Origin: Marinobacter halophilus
GTDB taxonomy: Bacteria > Pseudomonadota > Gammaproteobacteria > Pseudomonadales > Oleiphilaceae
Assembly (NCBI RefSeq): GCF_003007685.1
Contig: NZ_PXNN01000003.1
Coordinates: forward strand, 248,001 to 312,000
Length of the DNA: 64,000 nucleotides
Direction: 5' to 3'
The position numbers and the translations under genes were made by a program. Shown in pieces: positions 54,419 through 64,000 of this stretch. Position 1 is the stretch's first letter, and each line of letters starts with the position of its first letter. Under the pieces are notes generated by a model that searched no databases, was not told the origin of the DNA, and was given only the letters and a program-made list of their open reading frames with translations.

Positions 54419-54574
54419 GTAACGGGTATTCCGGTTATCGATGAGTGAAACCTTACCTCTCCTCCTTGTGAGGTTGCGGCGTAAGCATAACAGTCAACGG
54501 TCGCCACGGATCTGCGTAGATTCCAGGGTGATGACGGCGGTGGTGTCCGGTTATTGCAATGACGGGGCAGCGCG

Positions 54575-54640
54575 AGATGCTAACGCATCTGATCCTTTGT
54601 GACATTGGACAAAGGGCGGCTCTGATTGACGATTGTCAAT
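54575..54640. repeat. Cluster of three perfect inverted repeats
   Basis: Within 66 bases: AGATGC-TAAC-GCATCT (54575-54590), CCTTTGT-N8-ACAAAGG (54594-54615) and ATTGAC-GATT-GTCAAT (54625-54640). A palindrome ATTGCAAT lies just outside (54553-54560). They sit between the regA stop and the GGDEF-EAL gene, on the minus strand. None has a T-run, so regulator sites for the GGDEF-EAL gene are as likely as a terminator for regA. Confidence 0.6.
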
Positions 54641-54676
54641 TTTAAGCGATATATCCGGGCTTTCAACAGCAGGTTT

Positions 54677-55210
54677 TCATTCGCGCCAGCGGGAATGTTT
54701 CTGCAGTTTGCGTTGCAGAGTTCGCCGGTGCATGTTCAGGGCGCGGGCAGTGGCGGAGATATTGCCGTCGTTTTCATTAAGCACTCGCTGAATGTGTTCC
54801 CATTCCATTTCCTCAACTGACGGCGGTTCCGGCCTGAGTGAGGGGGGTGCTTCCAGCGGTTCGAAACCGTTTACCAGCTGATTGACGGTAACCGGCTTGC
54901 AAAGGTAGTTCACAGCGCCCCGGCGCATGGCCTCGACTACGGTGGCAATGCTGCCGTAACCGGTCAGTACCAGCACATTAAGGTCCGGGTTGCGGGCAAG
55001 CAGTTCTGGCAGTAGCTGCAGGCCGCTTTCGCCGGCCAGGTTCAGGTCAAGAACGCACCGGTCAAAGTGGTGGGTGGTCAGGGCCTCAAGGGCACTGCCA
55101 TAGTCGTAGGCGCAAACCGCTTCAATACCCTGCCGCGCGAGAGATCGCCCAAGCACCTGCAGAAAAGCCTGGTCATCATCAATCAGCAGCCAGTGTTCCT
55201 GTGCTGTCAT
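54677..55210 (-). CDS. regA: RegA/RoxR-type response regulator
   Basis: Redox-responsive regulator of the RegA/PrrA/ActR group, 177 residues. Receiver (~5-120): LIDDDQAF, phospho-acceptor in CVLDLNLAGESG, VLTGYGSIATVVEAM and LCKPV. A Fis-type helix-turn-helix ends the protein: NISATARALNMHRRTLQRKL, almost the RegA signature. The start overlaps regB by four bases. Members control respiration, carbon and nitrogen genes according to quinone redox state. Confidence 0.92.
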   Translation of the reverse strand: MTAQEHWLLIDDDQAFLQVLGRSLARQGIEAVCAYDYGSALEALTTHHFDRCVLDLNLAGESGLQLLPELLARNPDLNVLVLTGYGSIATVVEAMRRGAVNYLCKPVTVNQLVNGFEPLEAPPSLRPEPPSVEEMEWEHIQRVLNENDGNISATARALNMHRRTLQRKLQKHSRWRE

Positions 55211-56490
55211 ACAGAGTTGTCCTTCCGAAGGCTGTGTTGAATGACCGGCAGATCAATCACCATGGTGGTGCCGGTTTCGCTGGCCCTGGCCTTGAGGTTG
55301 CCGCCCAGGCGCTGAATGGTGGCATTGGACAGGAACAGGCCAACACCCAGGCCGTTACGGGAGTCGACAATGTCGCCACCGGGAGCACCCTGCATGGCCA
55401 GCTCCAGTCCATCACCATGATCTTCCACCACGATTTCTATCCGGTTGGATCCGGTCAGTCGACTGCTGACGGCGACCCAGTCAGGGCTGGCGGTCAGGGC
55501 ATTGGCCAGCAGGTTCAGGACGGCCTGGTCCAGCGTGGCGTCGACCGCTATGGCCACCTTCGGGTATGTGTTTGACCACTGGATCAGCCCCGATGGCCAT
55601 AGCAAGGTGGCAGATTCCCGCAGACGGGCCAGCCAGTCCTGCACGGGTAGTTCTTCAAGTGTGGCGGTTCTGGCTTCCACCGCGGCCTTGGTCAGTTGTT
55701 GCAGGTGCTGGCTGCACAGAGTCAGCTGCTGGCCCATCAAGGTCAGATCCTCGTCAAGCTCCTGACTGGTGTGGTCCGCGTTGTGGGCTCGGATCTCGTC
55801 CAGCAACAGCGTCATGGTATTGAGCGGCGTGCCCAGGCGGTGGGCCACCGCGGCTGCCGACAAGCCCAGCGAAATAATCTGCTCATCCCTCAGCCGGTTT
55901 TCCCGGAATTCGGACAGTTGGCTTTGTTGCAGCCGGAGCCGACGCGCCAGTGTGCCGACCACCAGCAGCAGAATGGCGGCAGTCAGGGCGAAGGTTACCC
56001 ACATGCCGACCAGGTGCAGCTGGGCCAGGTCGGCACTCTGGTGATCGTGCATCACAGGGGCGTGCCAGAGTACCAACGCAGTGTATACGGCAATGCCGGT
56101 CAGGGTCAGCAAGAAGCTCTGGCGGCTGGGCACCAGAATGATCGCCACCGCGATCGGCAGCAGCAGCAGGGATACCAGCGGGTTGGTGTAACCGCCGGTA
56201 AAAAACAGCCACAAGCCGATCAGCAACAGGTCAGTCGCCAGCGACAGGCTCACCGGTGCTGAGGCTTGGGGTGGCTTTCGGCTGAACCAGAGCCAGCCCA
56301 GGGTCGCCAGCACGGCGTACAGCAGGCAGAGGATCAGGGCCTCGGCCCGGTGGGCAAGGGTGACGGCGGTTTCAGCAACCGCCACCGCGACCAGTTGGGT
56401 GGTGATGATGGCCAGCCGCATGCCCAGCAAGTAGCGGGCCGCCTGGCGAAAACCGGTCTGAGAGTGAGTGAGCCATTCCATAGCCGGCAT
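55207..56490 (-). CDS. regB: RegB/RoxS-type redox sensor histidine kinase
   Basis: Membrane kinase partner of RegA, ~427 residues. About six hydrophobic segments occupy ~20-190 and include GGYTNPLVSLLLLP, the GGxxNP motif that senses ubiquinone in RegB. The phospho-acceptor box is AVAHRLGTPLNTM; RegB usually has HELGTPL, so the residue after His is Arg. ATPase domain: NLLANALTA, EDHGDGL and GLGVGLFLSN. ATG at 56490 or 56481; an open frame to 56586 runs into the upstream gene. The redox cysteine of RegB was not identified. Confidence 0.9.
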   Translation of the reverse strand: MPAMEWLTHSQTGFRQAARYLLGMRLAIITTQLVAVAVAETAVTLAHRAEALILCLLYAVLATLGWLWFSRKPPQASAPVSLSLATDLLLIGLWLFFTGGYTNPLVSLLLLPIAVAIILVPSRQSFLLTLTGIAVYTALVLWHAPVMHDHQSADLAQLHLVGMWVTFALTAAILLLVVGTLARRLRLQQSQLSEFRENRLRDEQIISLGLSAAAVAHRLGTPLNTMTLLLDEIRAHNADHTSQELDEDLTLMGQQLTLCSQHLQQLTKAAVEARTATLEELPVQDWLARLRESATLLWPSGLIQWSNTYPKVAIAVDATLDQAVLNLLANALTASPDWVAVSSRLTGSNRIEIVVEDHGDGLELAMQGAPGGDIVDSRNGLGVGLFLSNATIQRLGGNLKARASETGTTMVIDLPVIQHSLRKDNSV

Positions 56491-56545
56491 TCTAGCAGCA
56501 TGGCCGGGTGCCTGGTGGTATAAACGTGCGTTTACCTGCCGGGGA

Positions 56546-59116
56546 TCAATCGGTGAAGTAACACACCAGTTGCTGACCAACCACATCGCCAGTCAGTTGC
56601 AGATGGCGTTGTTTCAAATGGTGAACCCGGATAGCCGGATGCGCGCTGGTCTGTGCGGGGGCGGTGTCGAGGGGTAGGCGATTCGGAAAATAGTCGCAGT
56701 GATTGTTCTCTGGAAACAGGGCCGCGTAGGCGGTGCCGGTTTCCACCAGATCCTGAAAGAAATGGGAGCCATAGGACAGGTCCGGAACCATCTCGCCGGC
56801 CTTCTCCGACACTTCCACCAGGGCCGCGACCCCGGCAATATCGGAAAACCGCACCGGCACGCCCAGCTCCGGACTGCTGGTGCCCCAGCGGCCAGGCCCG
56901 ATCAGCAGGGTGGGCGTGTCGGTTGAGCGCACCTCTTCACCGATCCGTCGGGCAACGTCGTAGCGTTCGCTGGTGGTGAGGTCGGCATAGACCGAGGCGT
57001 CCACGCGAATGACCCGCTTGATGGCGAGGTTGATGTTGCCGCCCATGAAGTGGCCCTGGGTGCGGAACAGCAGATGGTTTTCCGGCAGCGGGTCAGGAAT
57101 CGCGACCGGCCCGGTTTCGCCAATGGTGGCCAGCGGCCGGCATTGCACCAGGTTGAAGGACGGCTCGCCCTGGTCATTCAGGTGCAGGGTAAATTCCACA
57201 TCCACCGGGTGCCGATAACCGGCCTCCAGGGTTTTCAGCAGATGAGACAGCCGGTTAATAAAGGGGCTTTGTTGCACCAGTGGCCGGAACGTCAGTCGCC
57301 AGATCGGCCCTTGCAGACCAATCTGCTCGGCCCGGGTGCTGGCGGCGCGATCAACTTCGGCCAGATGGGCCATCGGCAGATCTTTGGTGGTTTCCAGCAG
57401 CTGGCTCAGGGGGCGGGTGTCGAGGCTGCCTTCCTGTAAATCCAGCAGGTCCACCAGATGCTGGGAAAACCGGTAGTTTTCGTCCTGATTGCGGAACGGC
57501 TGCCGCATCGGATGGTCCAGCGCCATCACGCAGGCGTGATCGCCCTCAATCCGGTCTACGGCCCGGGTGCCAAGGCCCATGACCAGCCGCACCATGCCCG
57601 CTTCCGGGGCCATGTTGCTGTCCCAGGCAAAGGTATTGCGGGACACCCCCACGCCGGCGGCATCGGGCAAATAGTAACGGCCATGAAAGCGGCCGTTGAC
57701 CCGCTGGATCAGCAGCGCCATGGGTTCTTCCCGCTGGTCCAGCCCGCGTTGTTTGCGGTACACCAGGGCGTCTTCGCTCATGGACGAGGCGTACACTTGG
57801 CGGACGGCAGCCTCCAGCGCAGCCAGCCGCTGCTCCGGTGAGCCCTGGTTGACCAGAAACACGCTTTCATACTTGCCGGCAAAGGCGTTGCCAAAACCGT
57901 CTTCCTGAAGGCTCGAGGAGCGCACCAGAATGGGGTACTGACCATAATGGTCCAGCAGGCGCTCAAGCTCGGCGCGGATCTCATAGGGGAACTCGCCGGC
58001 GAGTATGTGACCCTGCAGCGCCGGTGCTTCACTCAGATAGCCGGCTTCCGAGCGCTGGCGCATGATGGCCGGCCAGAGCCCGTTGTGAACCAGAAAGGCG
58101 TAGTAGGCATCGGTGCCCAGATAGCTGGAATCATGGGGCTCCAGCTGCTGCTGCCACAGATCCGGCGCGTCTTTCAGCAGAATGTTGCGGGCGATCAGCA
58201 TCCCGGTGGCTTTGCCCCCGACGTAGCCGCTGCCCACCAGGCGGCTGCGAATGCCGAGCAGATCGTCCAGTGACAGGTAGCGACGGGCCAGCTCCAGGAT
58301 CCGGGGGTCGCGACTGATCAATACCTGCAGCACCTGCTCCTGCAGCTCTGCAATGCAGGCGTCATCCTGCTCTGACAAAGCCCGGCCAGCTTCCTGAAAC
58401 AGCCGGTCCCAGTAGTCCAGCAGTGGCTGGCGGTGCGGATGCTCCAGCTCCAGGCTGGCTTGCAGGCGGGTGGCGTCGCTGCTGTCGGTGATCGGTTGAA
58501 ACTGTCCGTCCTGCTCCCGGTGGGGCAGGAACATGGTCGGTGACTGGCGACGCCAGGCCTTGATGGGTTGAATCTGCACCTCATCGCCGTGGCGCTGGAC
58601 ATCAATCATCACCTGGGTAGTCTGGCGGATACGGTCCAGAGTCATCCGCGAATGGCGCTCCGGGTGCAGGGCAAACCAGGCCACGGTGTCGAGCTCGAAC
58701 AGAAACGGGCACACCACCCGGAAAAAATTGCCCACCATGGCATCGGTGGCCCAGGCATTGAGCAGTTCGCTCAGGCTGTCGCACACGTAGAAGGCGCCGC
58801 GGCCGTGCTGTTCGATCAGGTGCCAGACCCGGCTGGTGAAACTCTCGAAGCCGCCAAGGGCGTCGATCTCGATGGTGCGGACGGCAGGGTGTTGCTGGAG
58901 GATCGGCGGGTGTTGGCCAAAACGAAGATAGATAATCTGTCGGCCAGTGGCCGAGGCCGCGTCAACAAAAGGAAGGACGAATCGGCGATAGTCGTCCAGG
59001 TCGGTCACCCGCCAGACTACGTTGTCGCCGATTCGAAGACCATCCAGAACCTCGTCCAGCCCGCTCAGCCCGGTGGATACCCGGTCGGCAGACTGAAGAG
59101 GCTCCTCGGCGTTCAT
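56546..59116 (-). CDS. KaiC-like domain fused to PEP/pyruvate-binding domain
   Basis: An 856-residue protein. Residues ~10-220 follow KaiC-type ATPases (STGLSGLDEVLDGLRIGDNV), but where the P-loop should be there is WRVTDLDDYRRF, so nucleotide binding is doubtful. From ~295 the sequence matches the ATP-grasp domain of PEP synthase and pyruvate phosphate dikinase: GYVGGKATGM, YPILVRSSSLQEDGFGNAF, FAGKYESVF and NLVQCRPL. The swivelling phosphohistidine and PEP-binding domains of those enzymes are missing. It lies 7 bases after gdhA and 55 before regB. Function not recognised. Confidence 0.85.
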   Translation of the reverse strand: MNAEEPLQSADRVSTGLSGLDEVLDGLRIGDNVVWRVTDLDDYRRFVLPFVDAASATGRQIIYLRFGQHPPILQQHPAVRTIEIDALGGFESFTSRVWHLIEQHGRGAFYVCDSLSELLNAWATDAMVGNFFRVVCPFLFELDTVAWFALHPERHSRMTLDRIRQTTQVMIDVQRHGDEVQIQPIKAWRRQSPTMFLPHREQDGQFQPITDSSDATRLQASLELEHPHRQPLLDYWDRLFQEAGRALSEQDDACIAELQEQVLQVLISRDPRILELARRYLSLDDLLGIRSRLVGSGYVGGKATGMLIARNILLKDAPDLWQQQLEPHDSSYLGTDAYYAFLVHNGLWPAIMRQRSEAGYLSEAPALQGHILAGEFPYEIRAELERLLDHYGQYPILVRSSSLQEDGFGNAFAGKYESVFLVNQGSPEQRLAALEAAVRQVYASSMSEDALVYRKQRGLDQREEPMALLIQRVNGRFHGRYYLPDAAGVGVSRNTFAWDSNMAPEAGMVRLVMGLGTRAVDRIEGDHACVMALDHPMRQPFRNQDENYRFSQHLVDLLDLQEGSLDTRPLSQLLETTKDLPMAHLAEVDRAASTRAEQIGLQGPIWRLTFRPLVQQSPFINRLSHLLKTLEAGYRHPVDVEFTLHLNDQGEPSFNLVQCRPLATIGETGPVAIPDPLPENHLLFRTQGHFMGGNINLAIKRVIRVDASVYADLTTSERYDVARRIGEEVRSTDTPTLLIGPGRWGTSSPELGVPVRFSDIAGVAALVEVSEKAGEMVPDLSYGSHFFQDLVETGTAYAALFPENNHCDYFPNRLPLDTAPAQTSAHPAIRVHHLKQRHLQLTGDVVGQQLVCYFTD

Positions 59117-59123
59117 GGCTGGA

Positions 59124-60479
<1,356 letters not shown>

Positions 60480-60728
60480 TCAGCCCTCGGAATACGCGTA
60501 TTGAAAGCCGCACAAAAATGCGGATGCCCAAAAAAAGGGCAGTGATTGCACCACAATCGAGCGTCCTTTGGCAAGTAAGACCCCTGTAATAGGTTCAATA
60601 TGCTACTTGGGGAATACTCCCGAGGGGGTGCGGCATCGTGTCTCAGGCCAGCATTAAAGGACCGTCATACAATTCCCTCTATTGTTTACCCATCAGGCTA
60701 ATCCAAAAGTTACAAGGACCCTCCCCCC

Positions 60729-62720
60729 ATGAAAAAAACACCTCTGGTGCGTTGTATCAGCCTGGCATTGGCTGGTTGCGCCATGACACCCGCCGTGTAC
60801 GCGCAAGCAGATGAGGCTGTGCTTATTCGTGTAACAGAAGGCCAGTCGGCAGAAGCGGCCCGGCTGTCGGCGGCGGCCGTTCAGTCTGAACCGGTGGAGC
60901 GGTTGGCTGCCAGTGCCTCCGTGTCGCTATCGCGCATGGGTGGGCGAGGGTTGGATCCGGTGATCCGTGGCCAGAATGAGGAGCGGGTTGATGTTTTGCT
61001 GGACGGTATGCGGGTTGAAGGTGCCTGCCCGAGCCGCATGGACCCGCCCACCAGTCGTTTGAGCACATCGCTGGCACCGGTGCTGGACGTGCGCACAAAT
61101 AACCGCACTCTGCGCTGGGGCCCGATTGCCGGTGGCCAGATTGTGGCGACCACCGCAGCGCCGGTATTTGCCGACGATAACCTGACCACCGGCCACCTGA
61201 CCTTGGGCGGCTCGGATAATGGCGAAGGAAAGCTGGTGAATGGCAGCGTGGCAGTCGGTAGCAAAGACGCCTATATCCGCATGGCGGGCGGCTACGACGA
61301 AGCCGACGATTATGAAGACGGTGATGGCAACGAAGTTCGCAGCGCCTATGAAAACTCCGAAGGCCGGGTAGATGCGGCCTGGACGGCGGACAACGGCCTC
61401 TTTATCAAAGGTATGGCCAGTCGGCAGGAAGAACGTGATGTGAAATTCCCGGGCCGAGGCATGGACGCGCCGAAAACTGACACCGACCTGTACCGCCTGG
61501 AAGTCGGTGCGCCGGTGGCCGATGGTGCCTGGAATCTGATGACCTGGCAGGCAGATGTTGATCATGTGATGGACAACTTCAGCCTGCGTGAACAGGCGGC
61601 ACCGATGAAAATGCTGACGGCTTCTGAAACTCGAACCCAGGGTGTTCGTCTGAGCCTGGATCAGCGGGCAGGTGATCGTACCGATTGGGCCGTTGGCATT
61701 GATTATGAAACCAACGATTGGGATGCGGCTCTTAACAATGTCGATAAAGAGCTTGTGGCGTCTTATCTGTGGCCCGGTGTTGAGCGCGATCGCGTGGGTG
61801 TGTTCTTTGAACAATTCACCCGGATCCAGCCCGACCTGCAGCTGGGTGCTGGTTTGCGATACGACCGTGTGGAAATGGATGCAACCAAGGCTGACGACAC
61901 CTACATGCTCAAAATGATGGATGGAGCCATGGTGCCAATGAGCGCTGCCAAAGCGTATGAACAGGTTTACGGCACCACAAATACTGAGGTTACGGATGAT
62001 AATTTCAGTGGGTTTGTCAGCAGCGAGTGGCGCTATGCTCCGAATCGCAGTCTGGATGTTGTCGCCAGTCACAGTGTTCGAAGCCCGGGTGTAACGGAAC
62101 GCTACGTCAACAAGATGCTTGGCTGGGTGGGTGACCCGGGGCTGGATACCGAGAAACACCACAAACTGGAAGTCAGTTTGTCTGGCCGTGAAGGCAACTG
62201 GAACTGGCGCCCGACCGTTTGGGTGGATCAGGTGGATGACTATGTGCTGCGCTCGCAGGATCGTTACACCAACATCGATGCCCGCCTTCTTGGGGTTGAA
62301 GGTGAGCTGGGCTGGAGCAACGGCACCTGGAGCAGTAGAAGTAGGCTGGCCTCTGTGCGCGGTGACAATCTGGATGCCGACAAGCCCCTTCCTCGCATTC
62401 CATCCATTCAATTCATTCAAGCAGTGGTGTGGGCTTATCAGGGACATACGTTGACCGCCGAGTGGCAAGTAGCGCGTCGACAGGATCGTATCGATGAAGA
62501 GTCAGGTCTGGACCCGAGTACGTCCCCGGGATACGGCGTGGTCAATTTCTCTGGTACTCATCCTCTGATGGCAAACCTGAGCATCACTTGGGCTCTGGAC
62601 AACGTGTTTGACAAAACCTGGGCGCCGCATGTCAGCAAGGCTGATGCTCTGGGGGAGGAGTTCTTCAAAGTGAACGAACCCGGGCGCACCGTGCGCGCGG
62701 CTCTGACTGCACGCTGGTAA
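60729..62720 (+). CDS. oprC: TonB-dependent copper receptor, OprC/NosA type
   Basis: Outer-membrane copper importer, 663 residues. Signal peptide ends near VYA-QADE. The plug contains RGQNEERVDVLLDGMRVEGA followed by CPSRMDPPTS, the OprC/NosA CxxxM copper-binding motif, then the PIAGGQIVATTAAPVF region. The barrel ends with a typical TonB-receptor tail (VRAALTARW). NosA supports copper delivery to nitrous oxide reductase. AAGGA lies ten bases before the ATG. A terminator follows. Confidence 0.9.
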   Translation: MKKTPLVRCISLALAGCAMTPAVYAQADEAVLIRVTEGQSAEAARLSAAAVQSEPVERLAASASVSLSRMGGRGLDPVIRGQNEERVDVLLDGMRVEGACPSRMDPPTSRLSTSLAPVLDVRTNNRTLRWGPIAGGQIVATTAAPVFADDNLTTGHLTLGGSDNGEGKLVNGSVAVGSKDAYIRMAGGYDEADDYEDGDGNEVRSAYENSEGRVDAAWTADNGLFIKGMASRQEERDVKFPGRGMDAPKTDTDLYRLEVGAPVADGAWNLMTWQADVDHVMDNFSLREQAAPMKMLTASETRTQGVRLSLDQRAGDRTDWAVGIDYETNDWDAALNNVDKELVASYLWPGVERDRVGVFFEQFTRIQPDLQLGAGLRYDRVEMDATKADDTYMLKMMDGAMVPMSAAKAYEQVYGTTNTEVTDDNFSGFVSSEWRYAPNRSLDVVASHSVRSPGVTERYVNKMLGWVGDPGLDTEKHHKLEVSLSGREGNWNWRPTVWVDQVDDYVLRSQDRYTNIDARLLGVEGELGWSNGTWSSRSRLASVRGDNLDADKPLPRIPSIQFIQAVVWAYQGHTLTAEWQVARRQDRIDEESGLDPSTSPGYGVVNFSGTHPLMANLSITWALDNVFDKTWAPHVSKADALGEEFFKVNEPGRTVRAALTARW

Positions 62721-62770
62721 GTCACGATTATGGCGGTTGCCCGCTTCTCATAGCCGGCGGGTAGCATTAT

Positions 62771-62807
62771 GCCCCGGTCAGATACTGAATCTGCCCGGGG
62801 CTTTTTT
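62771..62807 (+). terminator. Rho-independent terminator after the copper receptor
   Basis: GCCCCGG (62771-62777) pairs with CCGGGGC (62795-62801); an inner CAGAT/ATCTG helix extends the stem, and six T follow. Position 50 bases after the receptor stop fits a strong intrinsic terminator. Confidence 0.92.
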
Positions 62808-62892
62808 GTGGATCCGTTGCGCCACTCGGGAGGGCAAACGAATGTGGCTGGAATGGAGTTGCCAGAAGAACCGGAAAAGAGTGGTCAGTCCT

Positions 62893-62907
62893 GATCAACA
62901 TTTGATC
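62893..62907. promoter_or_regulatory. GATCAA-CAT-TTGATC dyad at the efflux promoter
   Basis: A perfect 15-base inverted repeat about 50 bases before the membrane fusion protein gene. Its right arm (TTGATC) may serve as the -35 box. The layout suits an operator for a repressor, but no regulator gene is in view. Confidence 0.4.
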
Positions 62908-62957
62908 CTCAAGTGCTAGACTATGGTTATCTGGTAAGACCTAAAAGGAATAAGTGA

Positions 62958-64000
62958 ATGATCAAGCATATGCGGTTGGGCTGGTTTCTGGCTTCTTTGC
63001 TAATGATTCCTGCCATGGGTCAGTCCGATGAGTTGATCGTTTCTACGGTTGCCCGGGCGCCATTAACCGAAGTAATCCATCTTGATGGACTGATCGAGGC
63101 GGTTCAGCAAAGTACGGTGTCGGCGCAGACTTCCGGCACGGTCATGGAGTTGCCGTTTGATGTGGACGACTCAGTGACCGCGGGTGATTTGATCGTTCGT
63201 CTGGAAGACAGCGAACAGCAATCCAGACTCCGACAGGCAGAGGCCGGCCTGGAAGAAGCTCGATCAGGACTGCAGAACGCCAGGCAGCAGTACGAGCGTA
63301 TCGAGGCCATCCATGAGCGTGGCCTAGTGTCGCGACAGGAGTTTGACCAGGCCAGAAACAATCTCAGTGCAGCCAGCGCACGAGTGGAGCGGGCCGAAGC
63401 TTCAGTGGCCGAAGCGCAGAAACAACTGGACTACACCCGCATTATTGCCCCTTACGGCGGTATCCTGACCGAGCGTCATGTCGAGCTGGGTGAGTCGGTG
63501 AATCCTGGCCAGCCACTGCTGAGTGGTTTGTCGCTCGAACAGCTGCGGGTGGTGGTGGATCTGCCTCAGAAATACGCCGCATTGGCCCGCGACGAACGCC
63601 AAGCCACCGTTACCCTGGCGGATGGCCGAGTACTGGAAACCGGCGAGCTGACCTTCTACCCCTATGCCAACCCCGAAACCCATACTTTCCGTTTAAGGCT
63701 GCGCTTGAATGAACCCAATGGCAGTCTGTTCCCGGGCATGCTGGTAAAAGTAGGCGTGCCGGTTGCCAGTCGGGAGGCACTGTGGGTACCCGAATCAGCG
63801 TTGATACAGCGCAGCGAATTGAGAGCTGTGTTTGTGCTGGATGACCAGGACCAACCCCGCTTGCGACAGATACGGGAGGGCAGTCGCGAGGGTGACCGGC
63901 TGGAAATTCTGGCGGGACTGTCGGCGGGTGAGCGGGTGGTGGCGAACCCCGCCGTTCTGGTCGGTAGCGAGCGCCTGAATCTGACCCGTCGCTCCATGGC
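62958..64000 (+). CDS. RND efflux membrane fusion protein (3' end cut)
   Basis: Periplasmic adaptor of a tripartite RND pump; the frame runs off the window after ~347 residues. It has a signal peptide (about 1-20, cleavage near AMG-QS). The lipoyl/barrel parts show HLDGLIEAVQQSTVSAQTSG, the coiled hairpin has RGLVSRQEFDQARNN, and DYTRIIAPYGGILTERHVEL marks the second half of the lipoyl domain. The C-terminal membrane-proximal domain begins before the cut. AAAAGGA precedes the ATG. An AcrB-type pump gene is expected next. Confidence 0.9.
   Translation, partial: MIKHMRLGWFLASLLMIPAMGQSDELIVSTVARAPLTEVIHLDGLIEAVQQSTVSAQTSGTVMELPFDVDDSVTAGDLIVRLEDSEQQSRLRQAEAGLEEARSGLQNARQQYERIEAIHERGLVSRQEFDQARNNLSAASARVERAEASVAEAQKQLDYTRIIAPYGGILTERHVELGESVNPGQPLLSGLSLEQLRVVVDLPQKYAALARDERQATVTLADGRVLETGELTFYPYANPETHTFRLRLRLNEPNGSLFPGMLVKVGVPVASREALWVPESALIQRSELRAVFVLDDQDQPRLRQIREGSREGDRLEILAGLSAGERVVANPAVLVGSERLNLTRRSM

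Noticed and set aside
60927-62468. Open frame of about 513 codons antisense to the copper receptor
   Set aside because: No domain or ribosome binding site; the plus-strand receptor has clear motifs, signal peptide and terminator.
62893-62907. FNR box reading of GATCAACATTTGATC
   Set aside because: The half-sites are in the inverse order (ATCAA...TTGAT), so it does not match FNR; kept only as a general operator candidate.

Overview
The window looks like the chromosome of a marine gammaproteobacterium close to Marinobacter. This is an inference from moderately high GC, dense gene packing, a RegB/RegA redox pair, an OprC/NosA-type copper receptor, Na+-coupled transporters and a cobalamin-salvage locus. 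No taxonomic marker gene is present. I see no rRNA, tRNA, CRISPR array, insertion sequence or prophage.

Layout. 1-944: C-terminally cut HDOD protein. 1.1-3.8 kb: methionine ABC importer metNIQ, closed by a perfect 38-bp palindromic terminator. 3.8-7.4 kb: peroxiredoxin, Na+:alanine symporter, CBS protein, S-formylglutathione hydrolase. 7.4-22.3 kb: ten tightly packed minus-strand signalling genes, read from 22290 down to 7429. They encode a histidine kinase, a response regulator with a degenerate HD-GYP domain, a single-domain response regulator, an MglA-like GTPase, a second histidine kinase, a receiver fused to a PilB/GspE-type ATPase, a large membrane histidine kinase with several PAS domains, an Rcp1-type response regulator, a REC-PAS-LOV-GGDEF-EAL-REC protein and a second degenerate HD-GYP protein. 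This block is the main novelty: a candidate light- and c-di-GMP-linked system that could control a polar, type IV pilus-like motor.

22.5-31.5 kb: diguanylate cyclase, MATE efflux pump, EamA permease, Aer-like chemoreceptor behind a sigma-28-like promoter, NSS transporter, a small exported protein, a TetR-type regulator and a DnaQ-like exonuclease. The exonuclease follows a cNMP/CBS/DUF294 protein (to 33.4 kb). 33.5-48.4 kb: cobalamin assembly and uptake (cobU, cobC, cobT, cbiB, cobD, a cobalamin riboswitch, btuB, btuFCD, cobB, cobO, cobQ, bluB, cobS) with a Tag-like glycosylase gene inside. The genes cover the late pathway and lower-ligand synthesis; corrin-ring genes are not in the window.

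48.4-52.3 kb: a remnant of a GAF-domain protein, a persulfide-dioxygenase-like metallo-hydrolase paired with a SulP anion transporter, and a CbiM-like membrane protein. 52.3-60.5 kb, minus strand: PAS-PAS-GGDEF-EAL protein, then regA, regB, an unusual KaiC-like/PEP-synthase-like fusion and gdhA; the last four may form one transcript starting at gdhA. 60.7-64 kb, plus strand: OprC-like copper receptor and the start of an RND efflux system (membrane fusion protein, cut by the window end).

Taken together the region is rich in c-di-GMP and two-component signalling, with redox (RegBA, an FNR-like site), light (LOV) and motility (Aer, MglA, PilB-like) themes recurring. Functions are assigned from motifs read by eye; no database search was run.
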